Of a DNA stretch of 26,739 nucleotides, positions 13,497 through 21,881 are shown in pieces. The first letter of the stretch is position 1. Each line of letters starts with the position of its first letter. The notes under the pieces were generated by a model. It saw only the letters and a list, made by a program, of their open reading frames with translations. It ran no database searches and had not been told where the DNA came from. The DNA is from an uncultured Bacilli bacterium (GTDB lineage: Bacteria > Bacillota_I > Bacilli_A > RF39 > UBA660): assembly GCA_934098345.1 (NCBI GenBank), contig CAKONX010000010.1:1-26739 (forward strand). The letters are read 5' to 3'. The position numbers and the translations under genes are program-made.

Positions 13497-13985
13497 CTAT
13501 TTCTTTTGAAGTAAATTTAACGCATTTTCACGATTAACATTTAAATAAGCAAAAATTTCATTAAATAATTTAGATATTTCCATTCCTTCATTAATTTTAA
13601 TTTCAATATTTTCTTTCATTTCATCTAATACTTTTATAACATCTGGATTACTTTCAAAGAATTCACTTAAAGTTGATATTGAATAATATAATTCATTAAC
13701 AGATATTTCTGATTTTTCAATAAAATCAAATGTATCAAATAAATCTAAAATTGTCTTTTTAACATCCTCACTTTTATATTCTTTTAAAGTTTCTAAAAAT
13801 GCTGCTAATGTTTCTGAATTAAATTCATGTTTAAATATAGCAATTAAAAATGGTTTTAAAAGTGTACTTAAAGTTTCAGAATCGTCTACTATTTTTTTAC
13901 TCTTTTCAAAGTCATTTATTACAATTTCACAAGTTCTTAATCTCCCATTACTTGTTACATATGAAAATTCACTTGAATATAACAT
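13497..13985 (-). CDS. Hypothetical protein (162 residues)
   Basis: A soluble helical protein; the N-terminus MLYSSEFSYVTSNGRLRTCEIVINDFEKS looks like two beta strands and the rest is acidic helix. No motif or family is recognised. It has a good ribosome binding site (GAGGTGA) and its own promoter, and it stands between the helD and yneF transcripts, so it is probably a single-gene unit. Confidence 0.75.
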   Translation of the reverse strand: MLYSSEFSYVTSNGRLRTCEIVINDFEKSKKIVDDSETLSTLLKPFLIAIFKHEFNSETLAAFLETLKEYKSEDVKKTILDLFDTFDFIEKSEISVNELYYSISTLSEFFESNPDVIKVLDEMKENIEIKINEGMEISKLFNEIFAYLNVNRENALNLLQKK

Positions 13986-14004
13986 ATCTTCACCTCAGTG
14001 CTAT

Positions 14005-14033
14005 ATTATATTAGAAAAAACATAATTAATCAA
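14005..14033 (-). promoter_or_regulatory. Sigma-A promoter of the 162-residue hypothetical gene
   Basis: TTGATT (14028-14033), 17-base spacer, TATAAT (14005-14010). Confidence 0.6.
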
Positions 14034-14038
14034 GTCTA

Positions 14039-16048
14039 TTATTCATACACGATTAATTCATGTTGGCATCTTGTTACAGCAACATAGTAAAGATAAGCAT
14101 CATAGTCGAAATTATTAATTATAATAACTGAATCAAATTCTAATCCTTTAACTCCATAAGCAGGAGCAACAACTAATTGTTTATTAAACTTTTCAGTATT
14201 AATGTCAATTAAAGATATCTTTTCATATTTATCTTTTAAAGCATTTAAAAGCACTTTAGCTTCTTCTATACTTTTAGTAATAATCGCGATACTTTTATAT
14301 TTCTTTTTTAAATAAACTATATCTTTACCTATATATTTTAAATCTTTCATACTTCTTTTTATAACTGGTGTATCAACACTTCTTCTTATAGCTGATGTTT
14401 GATGTAAATTTAATACTTTATTTGCATACTCAATTATCTCCGGACTAGACCTATATGTTTTATTAAGTTCAACGTACTTCGTATCTCTTGAATCAAATAT
14501 TGGAATTAACTCTTCTAAAGAACCATGCTTATAAAATGGATTAACTGATTGATTTTTATCTCCTAATATAGTAAAACCAGCATTTTTAAATATTTTATGT
14601 AATATTTTATACTGTAAATATGTATAATCTTGAGCTTCATCTATAATAACTTCTCTTACATACACTTGATAAGGAAAACCAGTAAGCAAGAATTTCATAT
14701 ACATAAATATAGTAGCATCATCATAAGGAATTACATGACCTTCAATATTTCTTTTAAGTTCATTAGCTCTAAAAGGCATTTTATATGTATTTAAAAATAT
14801 TGCTGATGAATAAAAGTTTTTATATATTAAACGCATATCACTTGTAAAATTAGCTATTTTTAATAATTTAGATCTAATACTTACAAAATCTCCTTTAGCA
14901 CCTTTAAAATAAGTATTGTTTATTTTCTCAGCAATTAAATCAACTCTTACAAATAATGGTTTATTGTCATATCTTTTATATAAAAGTTCATTTAATTCAT
15001 TCATACTTATAACTTTTTTCTTATATTCTAGGTCATTTATAAATCTACTTGCTTTAGTAAAATACATACAAAATTCTTCTATTAAAGGAATGATTTCATC
15101 ACTCAATTTGAACTTAATTAATTCATTATCTTGCCTTGTATCTTTATAATATCTTTCAACAAAAGATGAATATGATTCAACCCTTTCATATTCAGAAATA
15201 AATTTAGAAACTAGCTTATGATAAGTTGACTCTAATGTATTTTTTTCTCCTAAAGATGGAAGAACATCAGAAATATATTCAGTAAAAACATTATTAGGAG
15301 ATAAAATCAAAACATTACTACTTGTTAAATTTTCCATTTTATATAAAAGATAAGCTATTCTATGTAAGGCAACACTTGTTTTACCAGAACCAGCAACACC
15401 TTGAACAATTATATTTTTAGTAGTTGTATCTCTTATTACCATATTTTGTTCAACTTGAATTGTATTTACAATATCTTTCATTTTATCACTAGAAGTTTGA
15501 CTTAATACTTCTTGTAACATTTCATCATCTATATTTAAATTAGTATCAAAGACTGCTTTTAATATTGCATTTTCAATTTTATATTGTCTTTTTCTAGTTA
15601 TATTTCCAACTTCTATTCCATCTGGAGATTCATATGAAGATTTACCTAAACCATAATCATAAAACATACTACATATTGGAGCACGCCAGTCATATACAAG
15701 ATAATCTAAATCATTTTCTTTAATAGATTTTATTCCAATATATATATCTTCATCATTAAAACGAATCATACCAAAATAAGGATTATTTCTTACTTTCTCT
15801 AAAGTACGATAATGCCCTGCCTTACGTTCTAAAGTACTTATTTTAACATCATTATCATATATAAAAGTATTCATTTCTCCTGAATCAAATTCTTGAGAAT
15901 TTTCCCACATCATTTTTTGAAATTCTTTCAAATCTTTTTCATCAGTAAAAAGTTCTTTACCAGCATCATTAATATCTCCATCTATTTTATTAACAACATA
16001 CTGAAGTCTTTCTTTTTCTTTATTGAATTCTTTATCTGTTAGTTTCAA
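14039..16048 (-). CDS. helD: HelD-type UvrD-like ATPase (RNA polymerase recycling factor)
   Basis: A 669-residue superfamily 1 ATPase. An N-terminal coiled-coil arm (about 1-45) precedes the HelD-specific YDWRAPICSMFYDYG block (118-132). Walker A GVAGSGKTS lies at 217-225, Walker B is DEAQDY (about 468), and a late VAVTRCQHEL motif VI closes the helicase core. HelD frees stalled RNA polymerase from DNA in Gram-positive bacteria. The start codon is TTG, seven bases after AGGTG; the first in-frame ATG comes near residue 46 and would delete the coiled-coil arm. The protein is shorter than Bacillus HelD (774 residues), mainly in the middle. It has its own promoter. Confidence 0.92.
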   Translation of the reverse strand: MKLTDKEFNKEKERLQYVVNKIDGDINDAGKELFTDEKDLKEFQKMMWENSQEFDSGEMNTFIYDNDVKISTLERKAGHYRTLEKVRNNPYFGMIRFNDEDIYIGIKSIKENDLDYLVYDWRAPICSMFYDYGLGKSSYESPDGIEVGNITRKRQYKIENAILKAVFDTNLNIDDEMLQEVLSQTSSDKMKDIVNTIQVEQNMVIRDTTTKNIIVQGVAGSGKTSVALHRIAYLLYKMENLTSSNVLILSPNNVFTEYISDVLPSLGEKNTLESTYHKLVSKFISEYERVESYSSFVERYYKDTRQDNELIKFKLSDEIIPLIEEFCMYFTKASRFINDLEYKKKVISMNELNELLYKRYDNKPLFVRVDLIAEKINNTYFKGAKGDFVSIRSKLLKIANFTSDMRLIYKNFYSSAIFLNTYKMPFRANELKRNIEGHVIPYDDATIFMYMKFLLTGFPYQVYVREVIIDEAQDYTYLQYKILHKIFKNAGFTILGDKNQSVNPFYKHGSLEELIPIFDSRDTKYVELNKTYRSSPEIIEYANKVLNLHQTSAIRRSVDTPVIKRSMKDLKYIGKDIVYLKKKYKSIAIITKSIEEAKVLLNALKDKYEKISLIDINTEKFNKQLVVAPAYGVKGLEFDSVIIINNFDYDAYLYYVAVTRCQHELIVYE

Positions 16049-16071
16049 GTTGAATCACCTACTCTTTACTT

Positions 16072-16100
16072 ATTATAAAAAAACAATAAAAAAAACACAA
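16072..16100 (-). promoter_or_regulatory. Sigma-A promoter of helD
   Basis: TTGTGT (16095-16100), 17-base spacer, TATAAT (16072-16077). It overlaps the hairpin that ends the preceding transcript. Confidence 0.5.
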
Positions 16101-16110
16101 CAAAGTGTGT
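16088..16110 (-). terminator. Weak terminator after the two small unknown genes
   Basis: Short stem ACACA/TGTGT followed by T8 on the minus strand. Only five base pairs, so it may be partial. Confidence 0.5.
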
Positions 16111-16133
16111 CTATTTTTATATTTACTTGACAA

Positions 16134-16433
16134 TTAAAGTACTTTTTTATTCGTATATAAATCCCTTAATGCATATAATGTATCAATATTTTTAGTAGTT
16201 TCTTTTAACTGACGTTCTATCTCTAGATTCCAAAGTTCTGAATGTTCTAGAGAAATATCTATATCTGCAGCCTTAATCAAAAAAAGCATCTTTAAAGCAT
16301 AATAATATCGTATTAAATTATTTTCATGATTTCTAATCTTCTCTTCTAATAAATAGATATCACGAATTATTTTACAACGCTTTACCTCTTTATAAATTTG
16401 ATTATTTAAATCTACTAAATATGCATCTTCCAT
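16134..16433 (-). CDS. Small helical hypothetical protein (99 residues)
   Basis: An all-helical, charged protein likely to form a coiled coil (long heptad-like stretches across residues 8-45 and 60-90). No family recognised. It starts two bases after the stop of the preceding gene, which encodes a protein of similar size and style, so the pair is one transcript. The words YYYALKMLFLI here and LYELKYSFLTI in the partner are similarly placed, hinting at a distant duplication; that is only a visual impression. Confidence 0.72.
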   Translation of the reverse strand: MEDAYLVDLNNQIYKEVKRCKIIRDIYLLEEKIRNHENNLIRYYYALKMLFLIKAADIDISLEHSELWNLEIERQLKETTKNIDTLYALRDLYTNKKVL

Positions 16434-16435
16434 AA

Positions 16436-16768
16436 TTAATATCTTCCCATTTTGTTTGCTTCAACACTGCCTTTAATAAGATTATGATATTCTTCTTCAA
16501 CTTGTAATGTTTCTGAGTCAATTCCATTTATTCTATAAACATAATAATCATATGCTTCTTTATAATCCATATCCATTACAGCTTTATCACTTATTGTAAG
16601 AAAAGAATATTTTAACTCATATAATTTACGAACTAAAGAATTTTTACTAGCTGCTATATTATTTAAAACATCAGTAATTCTATCAATTCTTCTTTTTTCT
16701 CTTGTTAAATTATAGATTCTAAATTCACAATATTCTAAATTTTCATTAAAATCGTAGTCGTCTCTCAT
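16436..16768 (-). CDS. Small helical hypothetical protein (110 residues)
   Basis: An all-helical protein beginning MRDDYDFNENLEYCEFRI, with a basic turn (REKRRIDRI) and acidic C-terminal half. No family recognised. The start was set at ATG 16768 behind GGGGGAA; the longer frame begins with a TTG at 16786 inside the ribosome binding site. It lies downstream of obg with an extended -10 promoter of its own, and is followed by the 99-residue partner. Confidence 0.72.
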   Translation of the reverse strand: MRDDYDFNENLEYCEFRIYNLTREKRRIDRITDVLNNIAASKNSLVRKLYELKYSFLTISDKAVMDMDYKEAYDYYVYRINGIDSETLQVEEEYHNLIKGSVEANKMGRY

Positions 16769-16791
16769 TATAAATTCCCCCAACACAATTT

Positions 16792-16819
16792 ATTATAGCA
16801 CATATAAACATATATGCAA
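16792..16819 (-). promoter_or_regulatory. Promoter of the two small helical proteins
   Basis: TTGCAT (16814-16819), 16-base spacer with extended TGC, TATAAT (16792-16797), beginning right after the obg stop codon. No terminator is seen between obg and this promoter. Confidence 0.55.
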
Positions 16820-16820
16820 A

Positions 16821-18098
16821 TTAGTCTTTAAATATAAATACATAATCTAAAATATGTACTTCGTCTCCTCTTTTGGCACCCATGCGTTCAAGTTCATCTT
16901 CAACACCCATACCACGAAGTTTTCTACCGAATCTCTCAACAGATTCATCTTCATCAAAACGAGTCATATAAAATAAAGTCTCTATGTCATGTCCACTAAG
17001 TATCCAATAATCATTTTCACGTTTTATAGTAAATGGTTTTTCATGTTTAAATTTATATAATACATGACTTTCTTTAATTGTATTTTCATCATATAAAGTA
17101 ACTTCATCACATTTAGAAACTAAATCACCTAAATAATCTACAAGTTCTTTTATACCTGTTTTATTTTCAGCACTTATTTCAAAAATATTTTCATCTTTAT
17201 AAGCTTCTTTAAATTTCTTTAAGTTTTCTTGAGCACCATCTAAGTCCATTTTATTAGCAACTATAACATAAGGTTTGTTTTTTAATTTTTCATCATACAA
17301 AGCAAGTTCATCTTTGATTATTTTATAGTCTTCTATTGGGTCTCTTCCTTCACATCCACTCATATCAATTACATGAACAATTACTTTAGTACGCATTGCG
17401 TGACGTAAGAATTTATGGCCTAAACCAACACCATCATGAGCTCCTTCAATAAGCCCAGGTAAGTCAGCCATTACAAATGTAAATCCATTTTGAGTTTTTA
17501 CTACTCCAAGATTTGGACTTAATGTTGTAAAATGATATGCACCGATTTTAGCATTACAATTACTTACACTTGAAATAAGAGTACTTTTTCCAACACTTGG
17601 CATACCAACTAAACCAACATCAGCAAGAACTTTCAATTCACAACGGACAATTAAACTTTCACCAGGTTCACCAAGTTCACTCATTCTTGGAGCAGGATTA
17701 TCATGAGTAGCAAAAGCACGGTTTCCTCTTCCACCTCTTCCGCCTCTGGCAACAACATATTCTTCTCCTTCTCTTGTTAAATCAGCTAGAACAATATTTT
17801 CTTCATCATCATATATAGTTGTTCCTAATGGAACTTTAACAATAACATCTTCTCTGTTGGCACCATTTCTATTAGATCCTTTTCCATTAATACCTTTTTC
17901 ACCTTTAATTTGTTTCATCATATGTAGATCAATTAAAGTTCTAAGCCCTGGTTCAGTTTTAAAAATAATACTTGCACCTTTACCACCATTTCCTCCATTT
18001 GGTCCACCCATTTCAACAAATTTTTCACGTCTAAAAGAAGTACAGCCATCTCCACCTTTTCCTGCTATTACTTTAACACGCACTTCATCTTGGAACAT
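16821..18098 (-). CDS. obg: Obg GTPase
   Basis: A 425-residue essential GTPase for ribosome 50S assembly and, in Bacillus, entry into sporulation. The glycine-rich Obg domain (1-158; GGPNGGNGGKG, GGRGGRGN) is followed by the G domain with P-loop GMPSVGKST (165-173), DLPG (switch II, G3) and NKMD (G4), and a C-terminal OCT domain (about 345-425). A strong AAAGGAGG site precedes the ATG. It lies two bases after the smr gene, in a transcript led by the PfkB-like gene. All GTPase motifs are intact and length is normal. Confidence 0.97.
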   Translation of the reverse strand: MFQDEVRVKVIAGKGGDGCTSFRREKFVEMGGPNGGNGGKGASIIFKTEPGLRTLIDLHMMKQIKGEKGINGKGSNRNGANREDVIVKVPLGTTIYDDEENIVLADLTREGEEYVVARGGRGGRGNRAFATHDNPAPRMSELGEPGESLIVRCELKVLADVGLVGMPSVGKSTLISSVSNCNAKIGAYHFTTLSPNLGVVKTQNGFTFVMADLPGLIEGAHDGVGLGHKFLRHAMRTKVIVHVIDMSGCEGRDPIEDYKIIKDELALYDEKLKNKPYVIVANKMDLDGAQENLKKFKEAYKDENIFEISAENKTGIKELVDYLGDLVSKCDEVTLYDENTIKESHVLYKFKHEKPFTIKRENDYWILSGHDIETLFYMTRFDEDESVERFGRKLRGMGVEDELERMGAKRGDEVHILDYVFIFKD

Positions 18099-18100
18099 AC

Positions 18101-18397
18101 TTAAACCTCCTTTTTTAGTTCAATTATTGTACAACCTATATTAAAATTATACAAGTAAAAATTATTTACATATTTATTATATTTTAAATTATGATGTATT
18201 CTACGTTTTAAAATACCTTGACCCTTACCATGAATAACACAAACCTTACTTTTTCCTAAACAATAATTTTCATATATAAAGTCATTTACCACAGTCATAA
18301 CTGTGTCATCGGTAAAACCATGAACATCTAACTGTGGTAATATACTTAAAAATGGATCTTTTTTATACGTTGTAATCATCGAATATATTTGTTTCAT
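18101..18397 (-). CDS. Standalone Smr-domain protein
   Basis: A 98-residue protein that is almost only an Smr domain: LDVHGFTDDTVMTVVNDFI (residues 23-41) and the signature VCVIHGKGQGILKR, ending CTIIELKK. Smr domains nick or bind branched DNA or cleave mRNA; the best known carriers are MutS2 and SmrA/B, but here the domain stands alone. It overlaps the 3' end of the PfkB-like gene by 35 bases. Either ATG 18397 or ATG 18379 could start it, and neither has a clear ribosome binding site, so it is probably translated by coupling. The obg gene follows after two bases. Confidence 0.85.
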   Translation of the reverse strand: MKQIYSMITTYKKDPFLSILPQLDVHGFTDDTVMTVVNDFIYENYCLGKSKVCVIHGKGQGILKRRIHHNLKYNKYVNNFYLYNFNIGCTIIELKKEV

Positions 18398-19556
18398 GTT
18401 GTTCTGGTTGAGGATTTACTTGTTCAGTTACATTCGTATTATTTTGTGGTTCTATAGCTTGAGCTTCTTCTTGAATACTTTGATTAAATGCAACATTTCC
18501 ATTTATATTTTCATTGTTTTCATTAACAACAGGTGCGGTTGGTTCATTTATTTGAGGTTCTTCATGAGTAACAATATTATTTTCAACTACATCTGATTTC
18601 ATTGGTTCAACCGTTTCAGGTCCAACATTAGTTTTAACGCTTTCAGTTACTCCAAATTTTTCTTTTAAACCTGAGTTTTCTAAAACAACCATTACATCAG
18701 GTATTGAATCAACTTCACCAACTTTAGCAAGAGAAATAGATGCTGCTGTATCAGCAAATTTAATTGCATCATCTAAACCAATTTTATTCATTAAAGCAAA
18801 CGATAAAGCTCCAACAAATATTGAATCAAAACTTGAATAATCTGCAACATTCATTTTCATTTCTGGAACTAATTTAACTTTACCATCAACACAATATAAA
18901 ATTTTATGGTTATTTAATATAATTATATAATTACTCTTACCAGCTACATCAACTAAATGTTGATACATATTTATACAACTTTCTTGAGATCCATCAATAG
19001 TTTCTTTACTCATCATTTCAGCAAATACTTGAGTACATACTACATAAGTACATCTTTTGGAAACTGTAATTGTATCACGATCTCCAAAACGAGCATAAAA
19101 GACTGTCTCACAGTTAGCCGAATTATTTAAAAGCGCATAAGCTCCTGCTAAATCAGTTCCATCAATTACAGCAAATGTAGGTATAAAATCATATTTATAT
19201 TTAACTAATTGATTTAAAGGATCATTATATAAAATTTTAGTAACTATACCAGTTTTAGCATTTAACATCATATAATTCACTACTGTTCCTTTTTCAAAAT
19301 TAGTTTCCATATATTTGGTATCTATTTTATATTCTTGAAAAGTATTCCTTATTTTTTCAGCATATGCATCATTTCCAACTACACCTGTAAAATGGTTTTT
19401 TACTCCCCATTTAGCAAGTAAACATGCAGTTGTTGCCCCAACATTTCCAACTGATTCAAGTTTATTATCTATATGAAAGACTTCTCCTTCTTTAGGATAT
19501 TCTTGTAATGGTAAATAAACGTTTATAGCTGGTTTTCCAATAATTATTGTTTCCAT
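18363..19556 (-). CDS. PfkB-family carbohydrate kinase-like protein with altered catalytic motif and long C-terminal tail
   Basis: A 397-residue protein. Residues 1-300 follow the ribokinase fold: N-terminal IIIGKPAINVYLPL, the glycine region ESVGNVGATTACLLAKWG (PfkB signature 1 area) and FTGVVGNDAYAEKI. The usual second signature D-T-x-GAGD-x-F is replaced by DYSSFDSIFVGALSFAL: the GAGD anion-hole glycines are missing and only an Asp may remain. The last 90 or so residues are low-complexity, rich in Asn, Glu, Gln, Pro and Val, and resemble a disordered tail. It could be a sugar or nucleoside kinase with changed chemistry or a regulatory pseudoenzyme; substrate unknown. It heads the transcript with smr and obg. 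Confidence 0.82.
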   Translation of the reverse strand: METIIIGKPAINVYLPLQEYPKEGEVFHIDNKLESVGNVGATTACLLAKWGVKNHFTGVVGNDAYAEKIRNTFQEYKIDTKYMETNFEKGTVVNYMMLNAKTGIVTKILYNDPLNQLVKYKYDFIPTFAVIDGTDLAGAYALLNNSANCETVFYARFGDRDTITVSKRCTYVVCTQVFAEMMSKETIDGSQESCINMYQHLVDVAGKSNYIIILNNHKILYCVDGKVKLVPEMKMNVADYSSFDSIFVGALSFALMNKIGLDDAIKFADTAASISLAKVGEVDSIPDVMVVLENSGLKEKFGVTESVKTNVGPETVEPMKSDVVENNIVTHEEPQINEPTAPVVNENNENINGNVAFNQSIQEEAQAIEPQNNTNVTEQVNPQPEQHETNIFDDYNV

Positions 19557-19597
19557 AAAACCTCTCCTATTCTAAATATTATTATACAATAATGATT

Positions 19598-19623
19598 AAA
19601 AAAAAACTACCATAAAGTAGTTT
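19598..19623 (-). terminator. Terminator of the tandem kinase-like genes
   Basis: Stem AAACTAC/GTAGTTT followed by T9 on the minus strand, just downstream of the second kinase-like gene. Confidence 0.8.
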
Positions 19624-19634
19624 AAAACAATTAA

Positions 19635-20420
19635 TTAACGTCTAATTAAATATTCACCAGGAGTTCTTACATATTTAAGTTCTTTACTTATTAAATCTGT
19701 AACATTAGTTTTTTCTGATACTTCAAGACTAGTTACCCAGTTTGTAAGATAAATAAGTAAATTTTTTTTATCTTCGATAAATGATGATCCAAGTTTATCT
19801 GAATTAACATAAAGTAAATTAGCAACATAATCAATTAAAGCTTGTTTATTATTTATTGTTAAATCTTCTTTATAAAGAGGAATTTTTGTAGAATCAGTTA
19901 TTCCTGAATAAGTATCAAGTCCATCAATTATAAAAGCTTTTCTAAAACAATCAGGATCAGTTATAACTATTCCATTTTCAGTACATATTGAATTTTCAAA
20001 TTTTACATCATCAACAGCAATTAAATATTCAGTAAAGGCATCAAATAATTTTTCCATTTCTTTTAGACTTTCAAGTAAATAATCCTTATTTTTAAATAAA
20101 ATATTTAAACAGTCAGATTCATAATATTTACCTAAATAAGCATCAATTGAAAAAGCCATAAAACCAGAATTGTAATCAATTCTTTTCTTTAGTGATGCTT
20201 TTCTATATATTTCATAAATTTCCATTAAACAAGGAAACTTTGCTGTTTTTAAAAATTCAAACACTTCTTCATCTAATTTATGTTCTGGTAAAGTTTCTTT
20301 AAAATATATTTTAAAAATATTTTCACCATTTGTATACACTTTACTACATCCACCTGAGCCAAGAAAATGATAACTGCTATCAGGTTTAAATAACTTATTA
20401 TTTCTATCAAAAAATAGCAT
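19635..20420 (-). CDS. Protein-kinase-like protein, copy 1
   Basis: A 261-residue soluble protein with a kinase-like fold. Glycine loop LGSGGCSKV (20-28), ATP-binding Lys37 (IFKIY), catalytic-loop equivalent DDVKFENS (Asp138, Lys140, Asn143) and metal-binding Asp155 in TDPDCF, where typical kinases have DFG. The HRD histidine-arginine is absent. This pattern is closest to small aminoglycoside/choline-kinase-like or atypical protein kinases. The substrate is unknown. It lies 11 bases downstream of a paralog in the same transcript, and a decayed third copy lies upstream. Confidence 0.82.
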   Translation of the reverse strand: MLFFDRNNKLFKPDSSYHFLGSGGCSKVYTNGENIFKIYFKETLPEHKLDEEVFEFLKTAKFPCLMEIYEIYRKASLKKRIDYNSGFMAFSIDAYLGKYYESDCLNILFKNKDYLLESLKEMEKLFDAFTEYLIAVDDVKFENSICTENGIVITDPDCFRKAFIIDGLDTYSGITDSTKIPLYKEDLTINNKQALIDYVANLLYVNSDKLGSSFIEDKKNLLIYLTNWVTSLEVSEKTNVTDLISKELKYVRTPGEYLIRR

Positions 20421-20431
20421 AATATCACTTC

Positions 20432-21121
20432 CTATCTAAAAAAATCATCTAAAGTTTTTGTTTTTCCTAATTTCTTAGATAAACCATTTGCAATTTCTAC
20501 ATTTTTGTCAAAATATATTGAATTTAAAAATTTTTCAACTATCTTAGTTATCTTTTTAAGTTTCTTTTCATCAGTTTCATTAAATGAATCAATAATCATA
20601 CTTTCAAGTAAATATATTAATTCTTTTCTATTTATAGCTTTTATTATTTCTTTAGAAACTTTAAATTCACCAAATAAATCCGGATCAACAATTACAATAT
20701 CATCGTTCGTATAAATAACATTATCTCTTGATAAATCATAGGCTACTATTTGATTTTCAATAAATTCTTTTAATAGTATTTCTAAGTTAAATAAATTCCA
20801 TAATAAATATTCTTTACAACCATTTAAAATATCTATATTTTCCTCTTGATAATATTTAGCTGTATAACCACCAACGATATATGAAAGGCCAAGTTTAGCT
20901 CTAATCTTTTCTATTAAACTTCGCTCTGGAACAGGTTCATATAATTCTATAAAATTTGGATTTTTAAAACTTTTAAGAATTTTAAAAAGGCCTGAAGTTA
21001 TTCCATTAGCAGTTGGCATACTTTTTTTATAACACTTTAATATTGTTCCTCCATCAGAAAAAACTCTAGCACAAAAACCTTCACCTATATAAGTAAAATT
21101 ATCTTTTTCTACTTTAGTCAT
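20432..21121 (-). CDS. Protein-kinase-like protein, copy 2
   Basis: A 229-residue paralog of the downstream gene: glycine loop IGEGFCARV (12-20), Lys29 (ILKCY), catalytic loop YDLSRDN (Asp129, Asn134; the usual Lys is Ser131) and DPDLFG (Asp146). Shared words with the neighbour are the F-x-K-x-Y strand, FIELYEP versus LMEIYEI, and VDPD versus TDPD. Both keep the invariant Lys, catalytic Asp, Asn and metal Asp, so both may be active, although loss of the catalytic-loop Lys could weaken this one. The ribosome binding site GGGGAG lies seven bases before the ATG and a sigma-A promoter precedes it. Confidence 0.8.
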   Translation of the reverse strand: MTKVEKDNFTYIGEGFCARVFSDGGTILKCYKKSMPTANGITSGLFKILKSFKNPNFIELYEPVPERSLIEKIRAKLGLSYIVGGYTAKYYQEENIDILNGCKEYLLWNLFNLEILLKEFIENQIVAYDLSRDNVIYTNDDIVIVDPDLFGEFKVSKEIIKAINRKELIYLLESMIIDSFNETDEKKLKKITKIVEKFLNSIYFDKNVEIANGLSKKLGKTKTLDDFFR

Positions 21122-21148
21122 AATTACTCCCCTTTTTTAATGCGCTTT

Positions 21149-21177
21149 ATTATATAATAAGATCTATAAATTTGCAA
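21149..21177 (-). promoter_or_regulatory. Sigma-A promoter of the tandem kinase-like genes
   Basis: TTGCAA (21172-21177), 17-base spacer, TATAAT (21149-21154). Confidence 0.65.
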
Positions 21178-21180
21178 ATA

Positions 21181-21205
21181 AAAAAGGTATATTAATACCT
21201 TTTTT
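21181..21205. terminator. Bidirectional terminator-like hairpin upstream of the kinase promoter
   Basis: AAAAAGGTAT, ATTA loop, ATACCTTTTTT: a perfect hairpin with T-runs on both strands. It insulates the kinase promoter from upstream transcription. Confidence 0.7.
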
Positions 21206-21240
21206 AATCAACCTCTTATTGTTATTTAAAACTATAATAT

Positions 21241-21276
21241 AAAAAAATCCACCTAACTCAACAATAATTTAGGTGA
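21241..21276 (-). terminator. Second terminator, probably of the decayed kinase copy
   Basis: Stem CCACCTAA/TTAGGTG with a 12-base loop and T7 on the minus strand. It stands where the third kinase copy would have ended. Confidence 0.6.
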
Positions 21277-21482
21277 TTACCAAATTTTATAAGACAACAC
21301 TCTACATACGATTATTAAATGTTCCTTTTTTATTGTATGCAAGTTTCCTTGGCATATTCATAATATCATAAAAAGGTTTCTTTTACTAGGTCTTGTTTCA
21401 AAATTACAAAGCAATTTATAAGAACTAAAAACTACAATTTCCTTTCTAATTTAAAAGATATATTACCATATTTTTCTATAAA
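21277..21482. other. Non-coding degenerate stretch downstream of the kinase relic
   Basis: AT-rich, with stop codons in all frames on both strands. No gene, tRNA or repeat is seen. It occupies the place of the lost C-terminal part of the third kinase copy but no similarity to that part can be read. Confidence 0.5.
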
Positions 21483-21680
21483 TTAATCAGTAAGTATAAA
21501 ACTAAAATCACTATAAATATCAAATAATTCTATAAAATGTGGATTATTTATATTTTTTAATATATCAAACCTTTTCTCATTTAGTCTACAATCAAATGGT
21601 GTTTTAGAATAATACTCTTTAAATATTATGTCTTTATTGTGTAATACTTTTGCACACTCACCACTATTAGATATTCCATA
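21483..21680 (-). pseudogene. Relic of a third protein-kinase-like gene (N-terminal part only)
   Basis: The minus-strand frame from 21680 encodes 65 residues with no start codon, bounded by stops (TAG just upstream, TAA at 21483). It reads YGISNSGECAKV, then IIFKEYYSKTPFD, LNEKRFDILKN and NNPHFIELFDIYSD. These align with the intact neighbours: glycine loop (IGEGFCARV / LGSGGCSKV), Lys strand (ILKCYKKS / IFKIYFKE), NPNFIELYEP and LDEEVFEFLKT. The region carrying the catalytic loop is gone. A terminator about 200 bases downstream marks the old end. So the family was once three tandem genes and one has died. Confidence 0.7.
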
Positions 21681-21848
21681 CTACTCAATATTAATTTTTT
21701 ATGATTTCTATTATAATATACCCTTTAAAAAGTGAAGGTATTATAATAAATAAATGTCATTATATCAATATTCTGTCATGGTAGATCATTTAACATATAA
21801 ATGTTCTGACAAAATATCAAAATATCTGTAGAAAACTTTTATACAAAC
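21681..21848. other. AT-rich spacer between the kinase relic and the AlbA_2 gene remnant
   Basis: No gene, RNA or clear repeat is visible; short frames only. It may hold the decayed promoter of the kinase relic (a TATAAT on the minus strand near 21715). Confidence 0.4.
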
Positions 21849-21873
21849 AAAAATCAGTCATATTACTGACTGA
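21849..21873 (-). terminator. Terminator of the AlbA_2 gene remnant
   Basis: Stem TCAGTCA/TGACTGA with a six-base loop and T5 on the minus strand. Confidence 0.7.
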
Positions 21874-21881
21874 AAATATAT

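Noticed and set aside
16127..16159. Plus-strand TTGACA with a TATATA-like element
   Set aside because: The spacer is about 21 bases and no plus-strand gene follows; it lies at the 3' end of a minus-strand gene.
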